From positions 25,363,501 to 25,427,500 of the forward strand of contig NC_084899.1 in NCBI RefSeq assembly GCF_958979055.1: 64,000 bases of DNA. The letters run 5' to 3'. Numbering within the stretch: the stretch's first letter is position 1; each line of letters starts with the position of its first letter. Both the position numbers and the translations under genes were made by a program. Below are positions 11,666 through 22,941 of the stretch, piece by piece. The notes beneath the pieces were generated by a model. The model was not told the DNA's origin. It did no database searches and saw only the letters and a list, made by a program, of their open reading frames with translations. Source of the DNA: Alnus glutinosa. Taxonomy: Eukaryota > Streptophyta > Magnoliopsida > Fagales > Betulaceae.

Positions 11666-12833
11666 AGTTATCGGACATTTTATCGTTTCCAAATGTTTGC
11701 TTCTATCCATCACCTAAATTGGCCATGCATGCTACTAACTCTTCAACGAACTTTCTTAGTGTGTTCTTAGTAGTCTTACCAAATTTTACTAGTTAAAATA
11801 TCTACAAACAACTTTTCTTTGTTTTAGCCATCCACTTTTTTAAAGCGCATTCAGCAGCCTTACCATTTTAGCTATCCACTATTAGGCGAGTATTGTTCAC
11901 TCGCCAAATTGGCGAGACTGCTCGGGACTTATTTTGGACAATTTAAGCAAATGAGCTCATCAAAATAGCCATTGCTATTTTATTGAGTCTACTAAAAATG
12001 CTCTTACAAATGTTTAAATGTTGGTGGTCAAAAGAGCTTCAGCGATAGCGGTGGCTAGGCAGGGTTGTTTTGCTCGATCTCTCTATGTGACTTAGGACAA
12101 ATGATGCTTGTAGAGGGAGTTTTTGAACAAGACATTTGTGTTGGAGTAATGATATTCGTCGCACCTATTTATTACACTCACGTCATACCAACTAACGTAG
12201 CGTATTTTAATGAGTAATTTTAAATATCAATCTTCCATTTTACTATGTTAATATGACAATACTCGTCAACAATTATATTAGCCTCTATTAATGACTAATG
12301 GGCACTTATGTAGCATTACTCTGTTTTAAGTGATTTACAATGTCAATCACTTTAAAAAAATAATAAATAATAATAAATAAACCATTTAAAACACATTATG
12401 TCAATTGGTGTGACCATTTGACATAGGTGTGAAATGTAACATTACTCTTTATGTTGTGTGACATAATTATGAAGTAAAACATTACTCTTTGTGTTGTGAT
12501 CGTTCAGACCATTAACTGGGCGATGAATGAAGGAGTTGTTTTGCACCGGCTCAAGAGATCATACAAGTATGGTTTGCAAACTGTTCTTGTGGAAGAAGAC
12601 GCTTCACTGTGAAGGAGCTGAAGGAAAAGATGTTAGGTAGGTGAAAGATTCAAACTAGAAAACTTGATCGAACGATTGTGTTCTCTGCCCTTTTGGTATG
12701 AGAAATGCTACACTTAGACCCATGTTTCACTCTTTGACATGGCAAGAGCCACATCACATTAATCGGAGGCAACAAGTGAAAAAGAAGAAGAAGAAGAAGA
12801 AGAAGAAAGAAATAAAGAAAACAAGAATCACAA
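11666..12833. other. Intergenic DNA without a recognised gene
   Basis: Mixed AT-rich sequence. It includes a GAA/AAG microsatellite at about 12780-12812 and GAGAAATGCTACA near 12700, a start seen in many plant MITEs. No element could be closed. Confidence 0.4.
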
Positions 12834-13094
12834 TTAGTACAAAATCCCTTTTACGACCCTCTCCTCTCTTAGGTACACGTCGAACCGGACCCCCTCGCTA
12901 GACCGAACCAACTCCCTGCTCCCGAACACCACCTCGCCCTCCCTCGTCCGAGACTTCATGCCTCAGTGCAGGGTCATGAATGCCAATGAGTTAGTTTGGA
13001 CACTCGACCCATCCACGTTGAGCACCTGCTTGTTGATGCAAGGGAGGTAAAAGATAGTTGCCGAGTCGGGTAAGGGCTTTCGCATCGGGTCCAT
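12834..13094 (-). pseudogene. Protein-like fragment with an internal TGA, family not assigned
   Basis: On the minus strand an ATG at 13094 opens a frame that runs to a TAA at 12834-12836, interrupted once by TGA. Readable parts include SATIFYLPCINKQVLNVDG, then after the stop SRTREGEVVFGSRELV and SSEGVRFDVYLREER. The composition and continuity across the stop look like a decayed plant gene. The CT-rich tract at 13402-13431 (minus-strand sense) could be its former 5' leader. I do not recognise the family with confidence. Confidence 0.4.
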
Positions 13095-13401
13095 ACTTGA
13101 GAAGCGGATAAAGAAGGCTCAGATTCTCAGTCGGCGATCTCTGCCATTTGATTGAAATTTGTGATAATCTGTCAACCTACAGATCTTCTTGATGAAAATG
13201 AGAGATCATGAACGGTGTTATAAATATATCGAGAGTGTGGGGGGTTTGGCAGGGCTTGTAATTATTGTAAGTTTTTGAAACTTATAGATTTCTGTACCAA
13301 TTGTGATTCTTGGTGTAAGATGAGACGGATAGAGAAACGGTGGACTGGAGCTCGGGAGAGATGGACGGCCGACGAGAAGGGAGAGAGATAGAGTGGCGGA
13401 G

Positions 13402-13431
13402 ACGGAGAGAGAGAGAGAGAGAGAGAGAGAG
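13402..13431. repeat. (GA)n microsatellite
   Basis: About fifteen GA units, reading CT on the minus strand, upstream of the minus-strand fragment at 12834-13094. Confidence 0.85.
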
Positions 13432-13857
13432 GGCTATAGATAGTTCATGTTTGGGGCTGTAGATTCGATGAAGAAAAAAAAAAAGAAAAAAAAGAAGAAG
13501 AAAGAAATAAAATAAAATATGAGGTGGAAATGCAACGTGAGGGTGTAGGTATTTGGGTGTAAGCCTAGCATTTTTCTTTTGGTATAAAGCAAAAGGCTCT
13601 AGCAAAAGGCTTTACCAAACTGATAAATTGTTATTTATTTGTTTTATGTTTTATGTTCTCAAAATAAACAGCCAAAAAATATAAAATACTGTTAAAAATA
13701 TAAAAATAATTTTTATATTTATGGTCCATCAAAATATTTCTTGAAACTAAATACACACACACAAAAAAAAAAACTTCCATAATATATTAACAAACATATT
13801 GTCCACAAACTATTAAGAAGAGCATTGGCCTGTAGCGTAGTTTCTGCTTAGTTGCTA

Positions 13858-14570
13858 TAATATATAGGATTAAATACGTCTGACTTCTTTGTGGTTTAAT
13901 GACTTTATTTTTTATCCCAATGCCTTATGTGGTTCATTTTGTATCGTATATAATATATCGTTTATAGTTAAATATGGAGATGGTACATTTGTCTAAAAAT
14001 TGATAGAAATCCACATCACATGCCTTAAAAATTGACATGTGTCCCTATGTATAATAATAACAAAAAAAACTAAAAAACTAAAAAAAAAAAAAAGGGTGGC
14101 TCAACCGGTCGGGAAATGGGATGGTCGAAACCACCCCTAAGAGCCTTGGGGGTGGGTCCGGCCACCCCCAAAGGCTAAAGCTTAACTCACGTTTTTATTT
14201 GTTTATTTTTATTTTTTTACCTTTTGAGGCTTGTGGGGTGGACTAACCACTCTAAAGGGTAATGTGGGTGGTTCGACCACCCCTATTTTGCTATTTGAGG
14301 TGGTTCAGTTATTCCCAAAGGTTGTGAGGATAGTTCGATCACCCCAAGTTGGTAAGGGGGTGCCTCAGCCACCCCTATAAAAAGTTTTTTTTTTTTTTTT
14401 AAATTTTTTTTTCTTAATTATATATAGGTATACATGTCGATTTTCATGCAATATGAACTTTCATAAATTTTTAAACGGAAGTATCGTTTTCGTGTTTAGC
14501 CATAAAGTAAATATTATATACAATATGAATGAACCACGTGGGATTAAAAAGTATTTAACCTTAATATATA
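13858..14570. mobile_element. Mutator-like MITE, probable 9-bp duplication
   Basis: Body 13867-14561 with TAATATATA on both sides (13858-13866 and 14562-14570); the duplication is AT-rich, so support is moderate. The arms are inverted repeats (GGATTAAATAC left, GTATTTAACC right; then GTGGTTCATT and AATGAACCAC further in). The centre holds several GGTGG...CCACCCC palindromes (14090-14370), like the element at 2455-3180. Confidence 0.65.
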
Positions 14571-14877
14571 TAACAAACACAACTCAAAAAAAAAAAAAAA
14601 CAAAAAAAAAAAGCACATGACCGGGATTGAATTTGAAGGAAAAGGAAAGGAAAGAAGGGTAAAAATGTCGGGGGTGGGAAAATTTTGAAATCCGAAAATG
14701 GGGTTTCCCACCCAAAAGAAACCGCCTTTCGTCTGACCTCATTCAAATCAAAATCTAAAATCCAATCCTGTGTACCCCTTTTAATAAATACAAATAAAAG
14801 CCCCCCAAAGCTTTCCCACCTCTTTTCATTTTTCCTTCTCTGCAGTCCCTTCCTCTGCAGTCTCCAGCACTCCGTCT

Positions 14878-14881
<4 letters not shown>

Positions 14882-14928
<47 letters not shown>
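14882..14928 (+). repeat. (CT)n tract in the H2A.Z leader or promoter
   Basis: About 23 CT units some 410 bp before the H2A.Z ATG. CT-rich stretches are common in plant 5' leaders. Open frames through it are not coding. Confidence 0.8.
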
Positions 14929-14929
<1 letters not shown>

Positions 14930-15340
14930 ATTTGTTTGTTTGGTGGCCGGGGGCTTCCTGGCACTCGTGGGTCATTTCAGATTCGGTTTCTCTTCATTTT
15001 CTTTCGATAAGTATTTTGAAAATTTTGTGTGAGTGGGTTTTATGAGCGAAGATTCTATTATTTGTCTTAGATAGGATTTTTGCTTTGCACTTGATGGGTT
15101 TCTCAGGCTTCAGTTGGGTTACAATGTGACAAAACTCTCTCCAAAGCTCGAAAGTCGGCGACAGACGGTCTTCTTTATTATTTGAATTTATCTAGTAGGG
15201 ATAAATGAACCAGATCTGTTATACCCACAAGTCAAACCAGATCTAGTTTTGCTATAAATAATTTTAACGGATTTTTTTTTTTCATTTGATGTTTTGTTAC
15301 ACTGTAATTTGAAAAATGAAAAACAATTGATAGGTGAGAA

Positions 15341-16728
15341 ATGGCGGGAAAAGGAGGGAAGGGGCTATTGGCGGCGAAGACCACGGCGGCTAACAAGGAT
15401 AAGGACAAGGACAAGAACAAGAAGGCGCCCGTCTCCAAGTCATCTCGGGCCGGTATCCAGGTAACCCCAACCCCAACTTACCTTCCTCTTTTTTGGTTGT
15501 TGTTTGTTGTTTTAGGTATACTTCTCAGTAACAATTTTGACGGCTTGTTATTGTTGTTCTCACTAAATCTAAGAAACTTGTTCGGCTGTTTATGCTTTGT
15601 TCATTATTTACACATGCGCGAGTGGCGTGTGTTCTCTTTTTATGCAATTTTAGGAAACTTTCTTCACGATATTAAACAAGTAACAATTAATTTTGAATCA
15701 AATGGAGACGTATTTGCTCTTAAGAGGGACAGTTATGCACAATAGGGAAAGGCGTTTTGGCAGGGAGATAGCTTTAGTTTTATTTTTAGAAAGTGCTATG
15801 GTGTGCTTTAAAATATATTTAGCTTAAGAACGCCATTTAGTTTGAGGAAGTATGGCTATGTGTATTAGAGGTGAAAATTCATCTTCATGGGTTGGGTTTG
15901 GGTCTTGTTAGGCCACTATAATCTGATTCATTTAATTAAATTTGTTAAACTCTTCAACAATAACTTGTTAATTTTGTGTTAAATTTGCGAGTCGTATAAA
16001 AAGTTTTCACGTATTATGCTGTGTATCAGATTTGAATTGTGTCAAGGTATAAATATAAAATTATTTGGATCAATCATTATTTGACCCATTCAATTAAATG
16101 AGTCAAACTTGTCGACGTGTATTTCTGTTAATTTTGTGCTAAGTTTACGTCAGATTTTAGATTTGTAGATCGTATAAAAAATTGTTAGCCTCATTTGTAC
16201 TTTTCTTTAACTCCAATGGAAGGCGTCTAAAATTGGTTGGGACCAGATAATAGTATATTGTATGGGGTTCTTGCATTTTGATTTGTAGTTACTGCGCCAA
16301 GGATATTTTTCCAGAACGAATGAAAAGCCGCATATTATTTTGCGACAACATTTGTATCAGGACTTCATTTTTTTTTCTTCCTGCTGTTAGTTATGATTCT
16401 GATTTTGTTCTTGGTGCATGGGGGTGTGCAGTTTCCTGTGGGAAGAATTCATCGGCACCTGAAAGCAAGGATATCTGCGAATGGACGAGTTGGGGCCACT
16501 GCTGCTGTTTACTTGGCTTCAATTCTTGAGTATCTGACAGCGGAGGTGCTTGAGCTGGCTGGAAATGCAAGCAAAGATTTGAAGGTGAAGAGAATCACAC
16601 CCAGGCATCTGCAGCTTGCTATTAGGGGAGATGAGGAGCTTGACACACTGATCAAGGGAACCATTGCTGGAGGTGGAGTCATCCCTCACATTCACAAGTC
16701 CCTTATCAACAAAACCTCCAAAGATTAG
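15341..16728 (+). CDS. HTA8-like: Histone H2A.Z variant
   Basis: Two coding exons, 15341-15460 and 16432-16728, joined across a GT-AG intron at a phase 0 site after AGIQ, give 138 aa. The N-terminus [20 protein letters not shown] and the lysine-rich tail match the Arabidopsis HTA8 type of H2A.Z. The core [32 protein letters not shown] and the H2A.Z docking region [16 protein letters not shown] are complete. H2A.Z replaces H2A in nucleosomes at gene ends and responsive genes and is deposited by the SWR1 complex. Two residues differ from what I remember as near-invariant: SAN for SAH before [10 protein letters not shown], and YLAS for YTAS after it. The intron carries an AT-rich repeat (about 15880-16160). 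A 5' UTR intron is possible between the CT tract and the ATG. Confidence 0.96.
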
Positions 16729-17640
16729 CCTCTTTGTACCTGATTTCTCTAAGGCTGTTAACTGTAGGACCAACGTGTTTGACTTGTGACTCATCTCCTT
16801 ATTTGGTAGTGTAGACTTTATTTCCTCGTACAAGTCTGTTCAGATGAGCTAGGTAGGTTTTAGTATATATTGGTAATCTTCTGTGTTCATTTTCTTTAAA
16901 GTGGTGTCTTTGTTTAAGGTAGGAGTGCTGTTTGTTGAATTGTTTTTAAATGTGGTCTCTTAGCTAGCCACCTTTAACTAATATCTATGGTTCTGTAATA
17001 TGATGATTTGATGATGTTTAAATTGGTTGGTCAGTGATGAGCGAGGTAGCAGATGCTATATTGCTTGGTATATTTCTGTTAGTCACCCAAAAACTAGTCT
17101 TTACTCACATTTTTAGGGAGAAAGGATGGCAAATGTGACAATCAAAACTCTTTTCAGTCTTTTTTTTCCTTTCAGATTTTTTTGCTTGTTTATCGTTAAA
17201 AGGCACTGGGTTCGTTGGACAGTTTTTTAGAGCTCTCTTTTTGTAAAGAGCAAAAGCTATCCTAAAAATTATTGTCAAACTAGCCCAGCACTATTATTCG
17301 ATCGTATGACTTTGTACTTGACCGTTTGATTTTCCTCTTCGATGAGTTTATTTTTATTTTTATTTTTTTAAAGCAATTTAAGAGAAATGGAAAGAAGATT
17401 GAAACAAACAAGAACACATAAAAAGGGGTGGACAACTCAATAATAAGCTCTAATACAATTGGACTGTACTGTATAAATCCCAAAACAAAAGGAAAGGGCC
17501 AAATGAAGAGAAATGATTCTTTACCACCTCTAAAGTTAGTAGGGGATCACCTTGTCACATAGACAAAGTGGTAAAAAGTTGTATATTTAGGTGGTAGTGA
17601 ATCATTACTCCCAAATGAATGACTTGATCCTATAAATTTT
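16729..17640. other. H2A.Z 3' UTR and intergenic DNA
   Basis: The first 200-300 bp are presumably the 3' UTR. The remainder shows no gene or element boundary. Confidence 0.5.
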
Positions 17641-17996
17641 TGATACAAACGCTAAGAAAGATACTTCACTGCCTGAAGCAGTTTGGAAAGGTGAGCAAGA
17701 GTCGGAATAGTTTTGACAACCGCTGTAGAGAAAGGGGCATTGTTGATGGTTGGATCGAACTGAAAGATGGCTTGGTGGACACCTCAAAAGGAACTGGAAC
17801 CAGAGTTTTCCATATGCAAAAACAAGGGGGTATCAATTATGGAAATCCAGTTTATGAGAGGGAAAAGTCGAAGACCAGGTGCGTGGACCAAAAAGGAGCA
17901 GAAGAGGCGGTGGGGCGTGCACCACACTCGCGGTGGCAAAGACCGTTGATGGGAGTGGAGAAAGCCGGAGATGATGACAGGATGGCACCTTGGCAG
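17641..17996. other. Unexplained segment next to the truncated 5' LTR
   Basis: This stretch stands where the first 173 bp of the 5' LTR should be, judged from the 3' LTR, but has no match to it. It keeps an open frame (with HMQKQGGINYGNPVYEREK) of unknown origin. It may be a foreign insertion or the flank of a recombination point. Confidence 0.4.
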
Positions 17997-18360
17997 TGGA
18001 GTCGACCTTTCCCAAGCCCAAACGGTGGCGTTTTGGAGGAGTCCAGCACTCTTGCGTTTTATGTTCTCATTAATGTCGTTTTATGCTTTCAGTAAGGGTT
18101 AGTCGTTTTGTTCAATTCCTTATGCGTTTCTGTAATACCTAATGGGCAGTATATAAGTCCAACAGGTAATAGACTGAGACAGCTTTTTGGTTAACAGAGA
18201 TTATGTTTGGAGGCTCTGGCATCCTCGAAATTGCCAAATTATCTTAATATTCGGTAATATTCAGTATCAATTCCTTCTCAGAATTCATTGCATTTCATTT
18301 TCACCTTTACAATCCGCTCATCACTCCCAAAAATCCCTAAAACCCCAAAAACCTGTTACA
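17997..18360 (+). repeat. 5' LTR (3' two thirds) of a Ty3/gypsy element
   Basis: Aligns without gaps to 23115-23478 with about four mismatches in 364 positions. It ends in CCTGTTACA. A TATATAA box lies at 18150-18156. The first 173 bp of the 3' LTR (from TGTCACC) are absent here. Confidence 0.93.
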
Positions 18361-18362
18361 AA

Positions 18363-18376
18363 TTGGTATCAGCAGC
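18363..18376 (+). promoter_or_regulatory. Primer binding site (initiator tRNA-Met type)
   Basis: TTGGTATCAGCAGC follows the 5' LTR directly; TGGTATCAGAGC is the usual complement of the 3' end of initiator tRNA-Met. Confidence 0.8.
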
Positions 18377-18393
18377 CTCTTTTTCCCCTGCGC

Positions 18394-19098
18394 ATGAAAA
18401 CCCGTTCTATGACTATGGCTGAAGAAAATGCCCCAGTGTCTCGTGCAGAATTTATGGGCATGATACAGACCTTGCAAACCCAGATGGATCGGCTAGAGGC
18501 CTTGATCTTGAAGCAATCAGAAGCTGGGGGGGGGGGGGGGGGGTCCAAATCCCCGGCTCACAACTATGACTACATTCCTCCACCATTTGGGGGGGGCGAA
18601 ATTTTTTTTCTGGGAGGAACGAGTGGCAGTGAGGGTTTCTTGAAACTCAAATTTGTTCGTTTGGATTTCCCGCGTTTTGATGGTGACGACGCCGAAACTT
18701 GGTGTTGTCGGGCTGAACAGTTCTTTGATTACTACAACACACCAGACGAACATCGCCTCTCACTATCTTCTTTTCATATGGATGGCAGAGCTCTCATCTG
18801 GTTTCGTGAGCTCCGTTCTAGCAACTCGATTCATGGTTGGGGAGATTTTGTCCGAGCTTTACAGATCCGCTTTGGTAGAGGGTCTTATGATGACCCTATG
18901 GAGACGCTGTCTAAGTTAAAGCAGGACGGCACACTCGAGGATTACAAAAACCAGTTTGACACACTGGCCTTGAAGGTGCAGCACTTCCCGGAATTTCACA
19001 AACTCAGCTGCTTCTTGGGCGGTCTTTAGGATGAGATCCGGCTTCCCGTTCAGATGTTGAATCCTAGAACCCTGGTGGATGCTTATTCTCTTGCCTGA
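18394..19098 (+). pseudogene. Ty3/gypsy gag, interrupted by two stops
   Basis: Starts at the ATG reading MKTRSMTMAEE. A coiled-coil-like stretch (MGMIQTLQTQMDRLEAL) precedes a glycine run encoded by a 14-G tract. The Retrotrans_gag core follows (LDFPRFDGDDAETWCCRAEQ, DYYNTPDEHRLSL, ALIWFRELR, LKQDGTLEDYKNQFDTL). TAG at 19027-19029 and TGA at 19096-19098 interrupt the frame, which otherwise continues into protease. Gag forms the virus-like particle of the retrotransposon. Confidence 0.9.
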
Positions 19099-19977
19099 AT
19101 GCAAGAGGAATGCGTACTGACTACTAGAAGGTACCCACGTTCTTCTTTCCATTCTTCCCACTTCCATCAAACCACCCATGGACTTAGTGCTCAGATGCCG
19201 GCTGGTTTCACTAAAAGCCCTCTGTACCCACAGTCCTCTCGGACTACTGCCCCAAACACTTATTCCCAGCCTTTCACCCAGCCTACGGGAGGGAGTCTAA
19301 CGAGTAAAGACGGGTCTAAACCTAGCCAAGCTTTGGTTCCGGTCCAGAAGATATCCCAGGCCCAAATGGAAGAACGGCGGCGTAAAGGGCTCTGTTATTC
19401 TTGTGATTCTAAACGGACGCGGGGACACGTCTGTGCCGTTCCCAAACTCTTTCTGCTTGAAGTTACGGATGAACCCCCTCCTGACCCAGACAAGCCTGCC
19501 GGACCTGTTGAGGAGGATTCGGGAGAATTTTTTCTAGATGAATTCCCAGAAATTTCCCTCAATGCCATTACTGGCACCCCCCATCCGAAGACTATGCGAT
19601 TGGTTGGGTTCCTCAACTTGCACCCTATTGTCATTTTAATAGACTCGGGTAGTACCCATAATTTTATTCACACCACTGTAGCGGCTACACTGGGTATTCG
19701 GCCTATGGTGCAGGATCCTTTGAGGGTGAAAATTGCAAACGGCCCTGAGATTCCTAGCCCCAGTTGCTGTAAGGCGGTGGAGATCAAAATCCAGGGGTTT
19801 AGTTTTCGTACTGACTTCTTTATTCTTCCCCTAGCTGGTTGTGATGCTGTTTTGGGAGTTCAGTGGCTCCGCACTTTGGGGCCAATCATCTGGGATTTTT
19901 TACAGCTCAAGATGGAATTCCAGCATGCTGGGGACGCTTGCATTTTGTTGGGCCTACTTGAGCTTGGAGGGGAGTGA
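19099..19977 (+). pseudogene. Ty3/gypsy zinc knuckle and aspartic protease region
   Basis: Same frame as gag. A CX2CX9HXC-like zinc knuckle (LCYSCDSKRTRGHVC) is followed by the retroviral-type protease motif LIDSGSTHNFI and [16 protein letters not shown]. The frame ends at a TGA near 19975, and the polymerase continues in the next frame, so there is a frameshift at about 19930-19960. Confidence 0.9.
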
Positions 19978-19978
19978 G

Positions 19979-21200
19979 TCTTTTCGGTTGCCCAAGCAGG
20001 AACAAAAGGGTCTGGTTTTACAACTCCTCAGTTGCCCTGCTCACTGTCTCTCCTTACAGGGACATCAGTCCTCACCCATCCAACAAGACCTCCCGCCTCC
20101 TGTAACCGCCCTCCTTCGGACTTTTGAGGATGTTTTCAAGGAACCTACTGCCCTCCCTCCAAGGAGACTTCAAGATCATTCTATTACTCTACAACCTGGG
20201 GCTCAACCGATGTCTGTCCGTCCCTACCGCTACCCATTTTATCAAAAGGCGGAAATTGAGAAGATTGTCAAGGAATTGCTGCACACGGGTGTGATCCGAC
20301 CCAGCCATAGCCCTTTTTCCTCCCCTGTTTTGCTAGTTCAGAAGGCTGACGGCACTTGGCGCATGTGTATGGATTATAGGGCTCTGAATAGGGTCACTAT
20401 TAAAGATAAGTTTCCTATCCCAGTAGTTGATGAACTGTTAGACGAGTTGTGGGGCTCCAAATTTTTTTCTAAACTCGACTTACGGTCCGGGTACCACCAA
20501 ATTAGGGTTGTTGATGAGGACATCCCTAAGACAGCTTTCCGCACTCATGAAGGCCATTACGAATTCTTGGTTATGCCTTTTGGGTTGACCAATGCCCCCT
20601 CCACTTTTCAGAGCCTCATGAACCATGTCTTTCAACCTTACTTACGAAAATTCATCTTAGTCTTCTTCGATGATATTTTAGTTTATAGTACGGATTTGGA
20701 AACCCATCTTACTTATCTCTCCATAACACTTGAGACCCTGCGGCAGAATTCCTTATTTGCAAAATTGTCTAAGTGTAAATTTGCTTGTTTGGAGGTCGAG
20801 TATTTGGGACACATAGTCTCAGCTCAAGGTGTTTGTGCTGACCCGAGCAAGATTAAGGCCATGGTTGACTGGCCTTTCCCTAAAACCCTAAAGGCTTTGC
20901 GGGGATTTCTAGGGTTAACGGGTTATTATCGTAAGTTTATAAAAGGCTATGGTTCTATTGCTGCTCCTCTCACTCAGATGCTTCGGAAAAATTCTTTTGC
21001 ATGGACAGCAGCAGCTCAGGCTGCTTTTGAGGAATTGAAACAGGCTGTGACACAAGCCCTAATGCTTGCCCTCCCAAATTTCTCCAAACCCTTCATCATT
21101 GAATATGATGCTAGTGGCGTGGGAGTCGGTGACGTCCTCATGCAAGACAACTGCCCTATTGCCTTCCTCAGTCAGGCCCTCAAAGGCAAGGCACTACACA
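19979..21200 (+). pseudogene. Ty3/gypsy reverse transcriptase
   Basis: The open frame (19841-21238) carries all reverse transcriptase blocks: [14 protein letters not shown] entry ([13 protein letters not shown]), [42 protein letters not shown], and the catalytic FFDDILVYS. It runs into RNase H ([13 protein letters not shown]). The frame breaks near 21190. This enzyme copies the element RNA into DNA. Confidence 0.93.
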
Positions 21201-21441
21201 CATGTCCACTTACGAGAAAGAGCTCTTTGCTCTGGTGACAGCTGTCCACAAATGGAGACCCTACCTCTTGGGCCAGTCCTTTGTCATTCGAACTGACCAA
21301 CAAAGCCTTAAGTTCTTGTTAGAACAGAAAGTCGATACTCCGTTCCAACAGAGATGGCTAACAAAACTCCTAGGCTATGATTTCTTAGTGGAATACAAGA
21401 AAGGGGTGGAAAATAAGGTGGCGGATGCTCTATCTCGATGA
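21201..21441 (+). pseudogene. Ty3/gypsy RNase H continuation
   Basis: [19 protein letters not shown] and [14 protein letters not shown] are the usual RNase H C-terminal half. It lies in a different frame from the reverse transcriptase (indel near 21190-21200) and stops at a TGA (21439-21441) directly after VADALSR. Confidence 0.9.
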
Positions 21442-22929
21442 GACTCAGAGGCTGAGGATATTTCCTTGTCCCTCTTATCTCTTCCGGTCCTTGGTTGGGT
21501 GGATGACTTAAAGGCCCAGTATTTAGTTGATCCTAAGCTCCAACTCTTACTCACTCAATGGCATAATCATGAGCTCAGCACCCGGAAATATTCTCTCCGA
21601 GATGGGATTCTTTTGTATAAAAACAGATTTGTATTGGGTGATTCCCCGTACCTTAAGGCCCAGGTTTTGCTCTATGTCCATAGTGATCCCATGGCTGGAC
21701 ATGCGGGATATGAGAAAACCCTCCAACGGGCTAAACGGGACTTCTATTGGCAGGGTATGCGATGGGACATCAAGGCCTTCATCCGGCAGTGTGACACATG
21801 CCAGATGAACAAACATGATAATACCTACCCTGCGGGCTTGCTGCAGCCCCTTCCCATTCCCTCTCGGGTTTGGACCGATATTTCTATGGATTTTGTGGAG
21901 GGCCTGCCCTTATCCCAAGGGTATTCGGTAATCTTTGTCGTGGTGGATCGTTTGTCTAAATGTGCCCATTTCATGGCATTATCTCACCCCTACTTCGCAG
22001 CCAGGGTGGCTCAGATTTTTGTTGCCAACGTCTTTAAGCTACATGGAATGCCCAATTCCATAGTCTCGGACAGAGACACTACATTCACCAGCACATTCTG
22101 GAGTGAACTCTTTCGGCTACAGGGCACTACCTTGAAGCTCAGCACCAGCTACCATCCTCAGACGGATGGTCAAACTGAGACTGTCAACAAGGCCCTCGAG
22201 AACTACGTACGCTGTTTTGCCCAAGGCAACCCTAAAAACTGGTCTTATTGGTTACCCTGGGCCGAGTATTCCTACAATACTTCGTGGCACTCATCTACAA
22301 AGCTAACCCCTTTCGAAGTGGTATATGGGGTTCCACCCCCTAGACTCCTAACCTACATTCCGGGCACCACCCGAGTACAAGCAGTGGATGAGGTCCTCCG
22401 CAACAGGGAGCAAATCCTCTCCATTCTCAACCACAATCTCAAACAAGCTCAACAACGCATGAAAAAATATGCAGACATCAGACGTACAGAAAGACAATTT
22501 GAACTTGGTCAGATGGTTTACCTCCGTCTCCAACCCTACCGGCAGACATCCGTGGCCCACCGCAGATCGCTCAAACTGGCTCCCCGGTTTTATGGTCCCT
22601 TCACCATTGTACGGAAGGTAGGTGCTGTGGCTTATGAACTCGATCTACCCAAAGAGTCCCGCGTCCACCCCGTTTTCCATGTCTCTCAGTTAAAACTGAA
22701 ATTAGGGTCCACTGTAGCCCCCGTGCCGAAGCTACCCCCAATTGACTCCAATGGTGTTTTCTGTCTGGAACCCGTGGAGGTGCTCGACCGTCGTTCGCGT
22801 CCCCGCAACAATCCCCCGCTCATCGAACTACTCATCCGTTGGGAGGGCCAAACGGCCGATGATGCGACTTGGGAGGAGTTTCATGCTCTGAAGAACGCTT
22901 ACCCCCACCTTGTGGGCAAGGTGTTTTAA
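21442..22929 (+). CDS. Ty3/gypsy integrase with C-terminal chromodomain
   Basis: Same frame as the RNase H piece, after its TGA. Contains the zinc-binding module (ending FIRQCDTCQMNK) and the DDE integrase core: first D in DISMDFVEG, second in IVSDRDTTF, E in TETVNKALE. A GPY/F-type region (PRFYGPFTIV, RVHPVFHVSQLK) and a chromodomain-like tail (ELLIRWEGQTADDATWEE) follow. The tail places the element among plant chromoviruses (Tekay/Reina-like). This 487-codon stretch is uninterrupted, but without an in-frame upstream partner it is not expected to work. Confidence 0.9.
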   Translation, partial: DSEAEDISLSLLSLPVLGWVDDLKAQYLVDPKLQLLLTQWHNHELSTRKYSLRDGILLYKNRFVLGDSPYLKAQVLLYVHSDPMAGHAGYEKTLQRAKRDFYWQGMRWDIKAFIRQCDTCQMNKHDNTYPAGLLQPLPIPSRVWTDISMDFVEGLPLSQGYSVIFVVVDRLSKCAHFMALSHPYFAARVAQIFVANVFKLHGMPNSIVSDRDTTFTSTFWSELFRLQGTTLKLSTSYHPQTDGQTETVNKALENYVRCFAQGNPKNWSYWLPWAEYSYNTSWHSSTKLTPFEVVYGVPPPRLLTYIPGTTRVQAVDEVLRNREQILSILNHNLKQAQQRMKKYADIRRTERQFELGQMVYLRLQPYRQTSVAHRRSLKLAPRFYGPFTIVRKVGAVAYELDLPKESRVHPVFHVSQLKLKLGSTVAPVPKLPPIDSNGVFCLEPVEVLDRRSRPRNNPPLIELLIRWEGQTADDATWEEFHALKNAYPHLVGKVF

Positions 22930-22941
22930 TTGGGGGGTTAG
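22928..22941 (+). promoter_or_regulatory. Polypurine tract
   Basis: TTGGGGGGTTAG lies between the polymerase stop codon and the TGTCACC start of the 3' LTR. It would prime plus-strand synthesis. Confidence 0.75.

Noticed and set aside
14685..15032. Frame of 115 codons running through the CT tract
   Set aside because: Half of it is an S/L repeat from the microsatellite; it fits an H2A.Z leader better than a gene.
15461..15745. Extension of the H2A.Z first frame past AGIQ
   Set aside because: The reading loses all histone similarity exactly at a GT donor; it is read-through into the intron.
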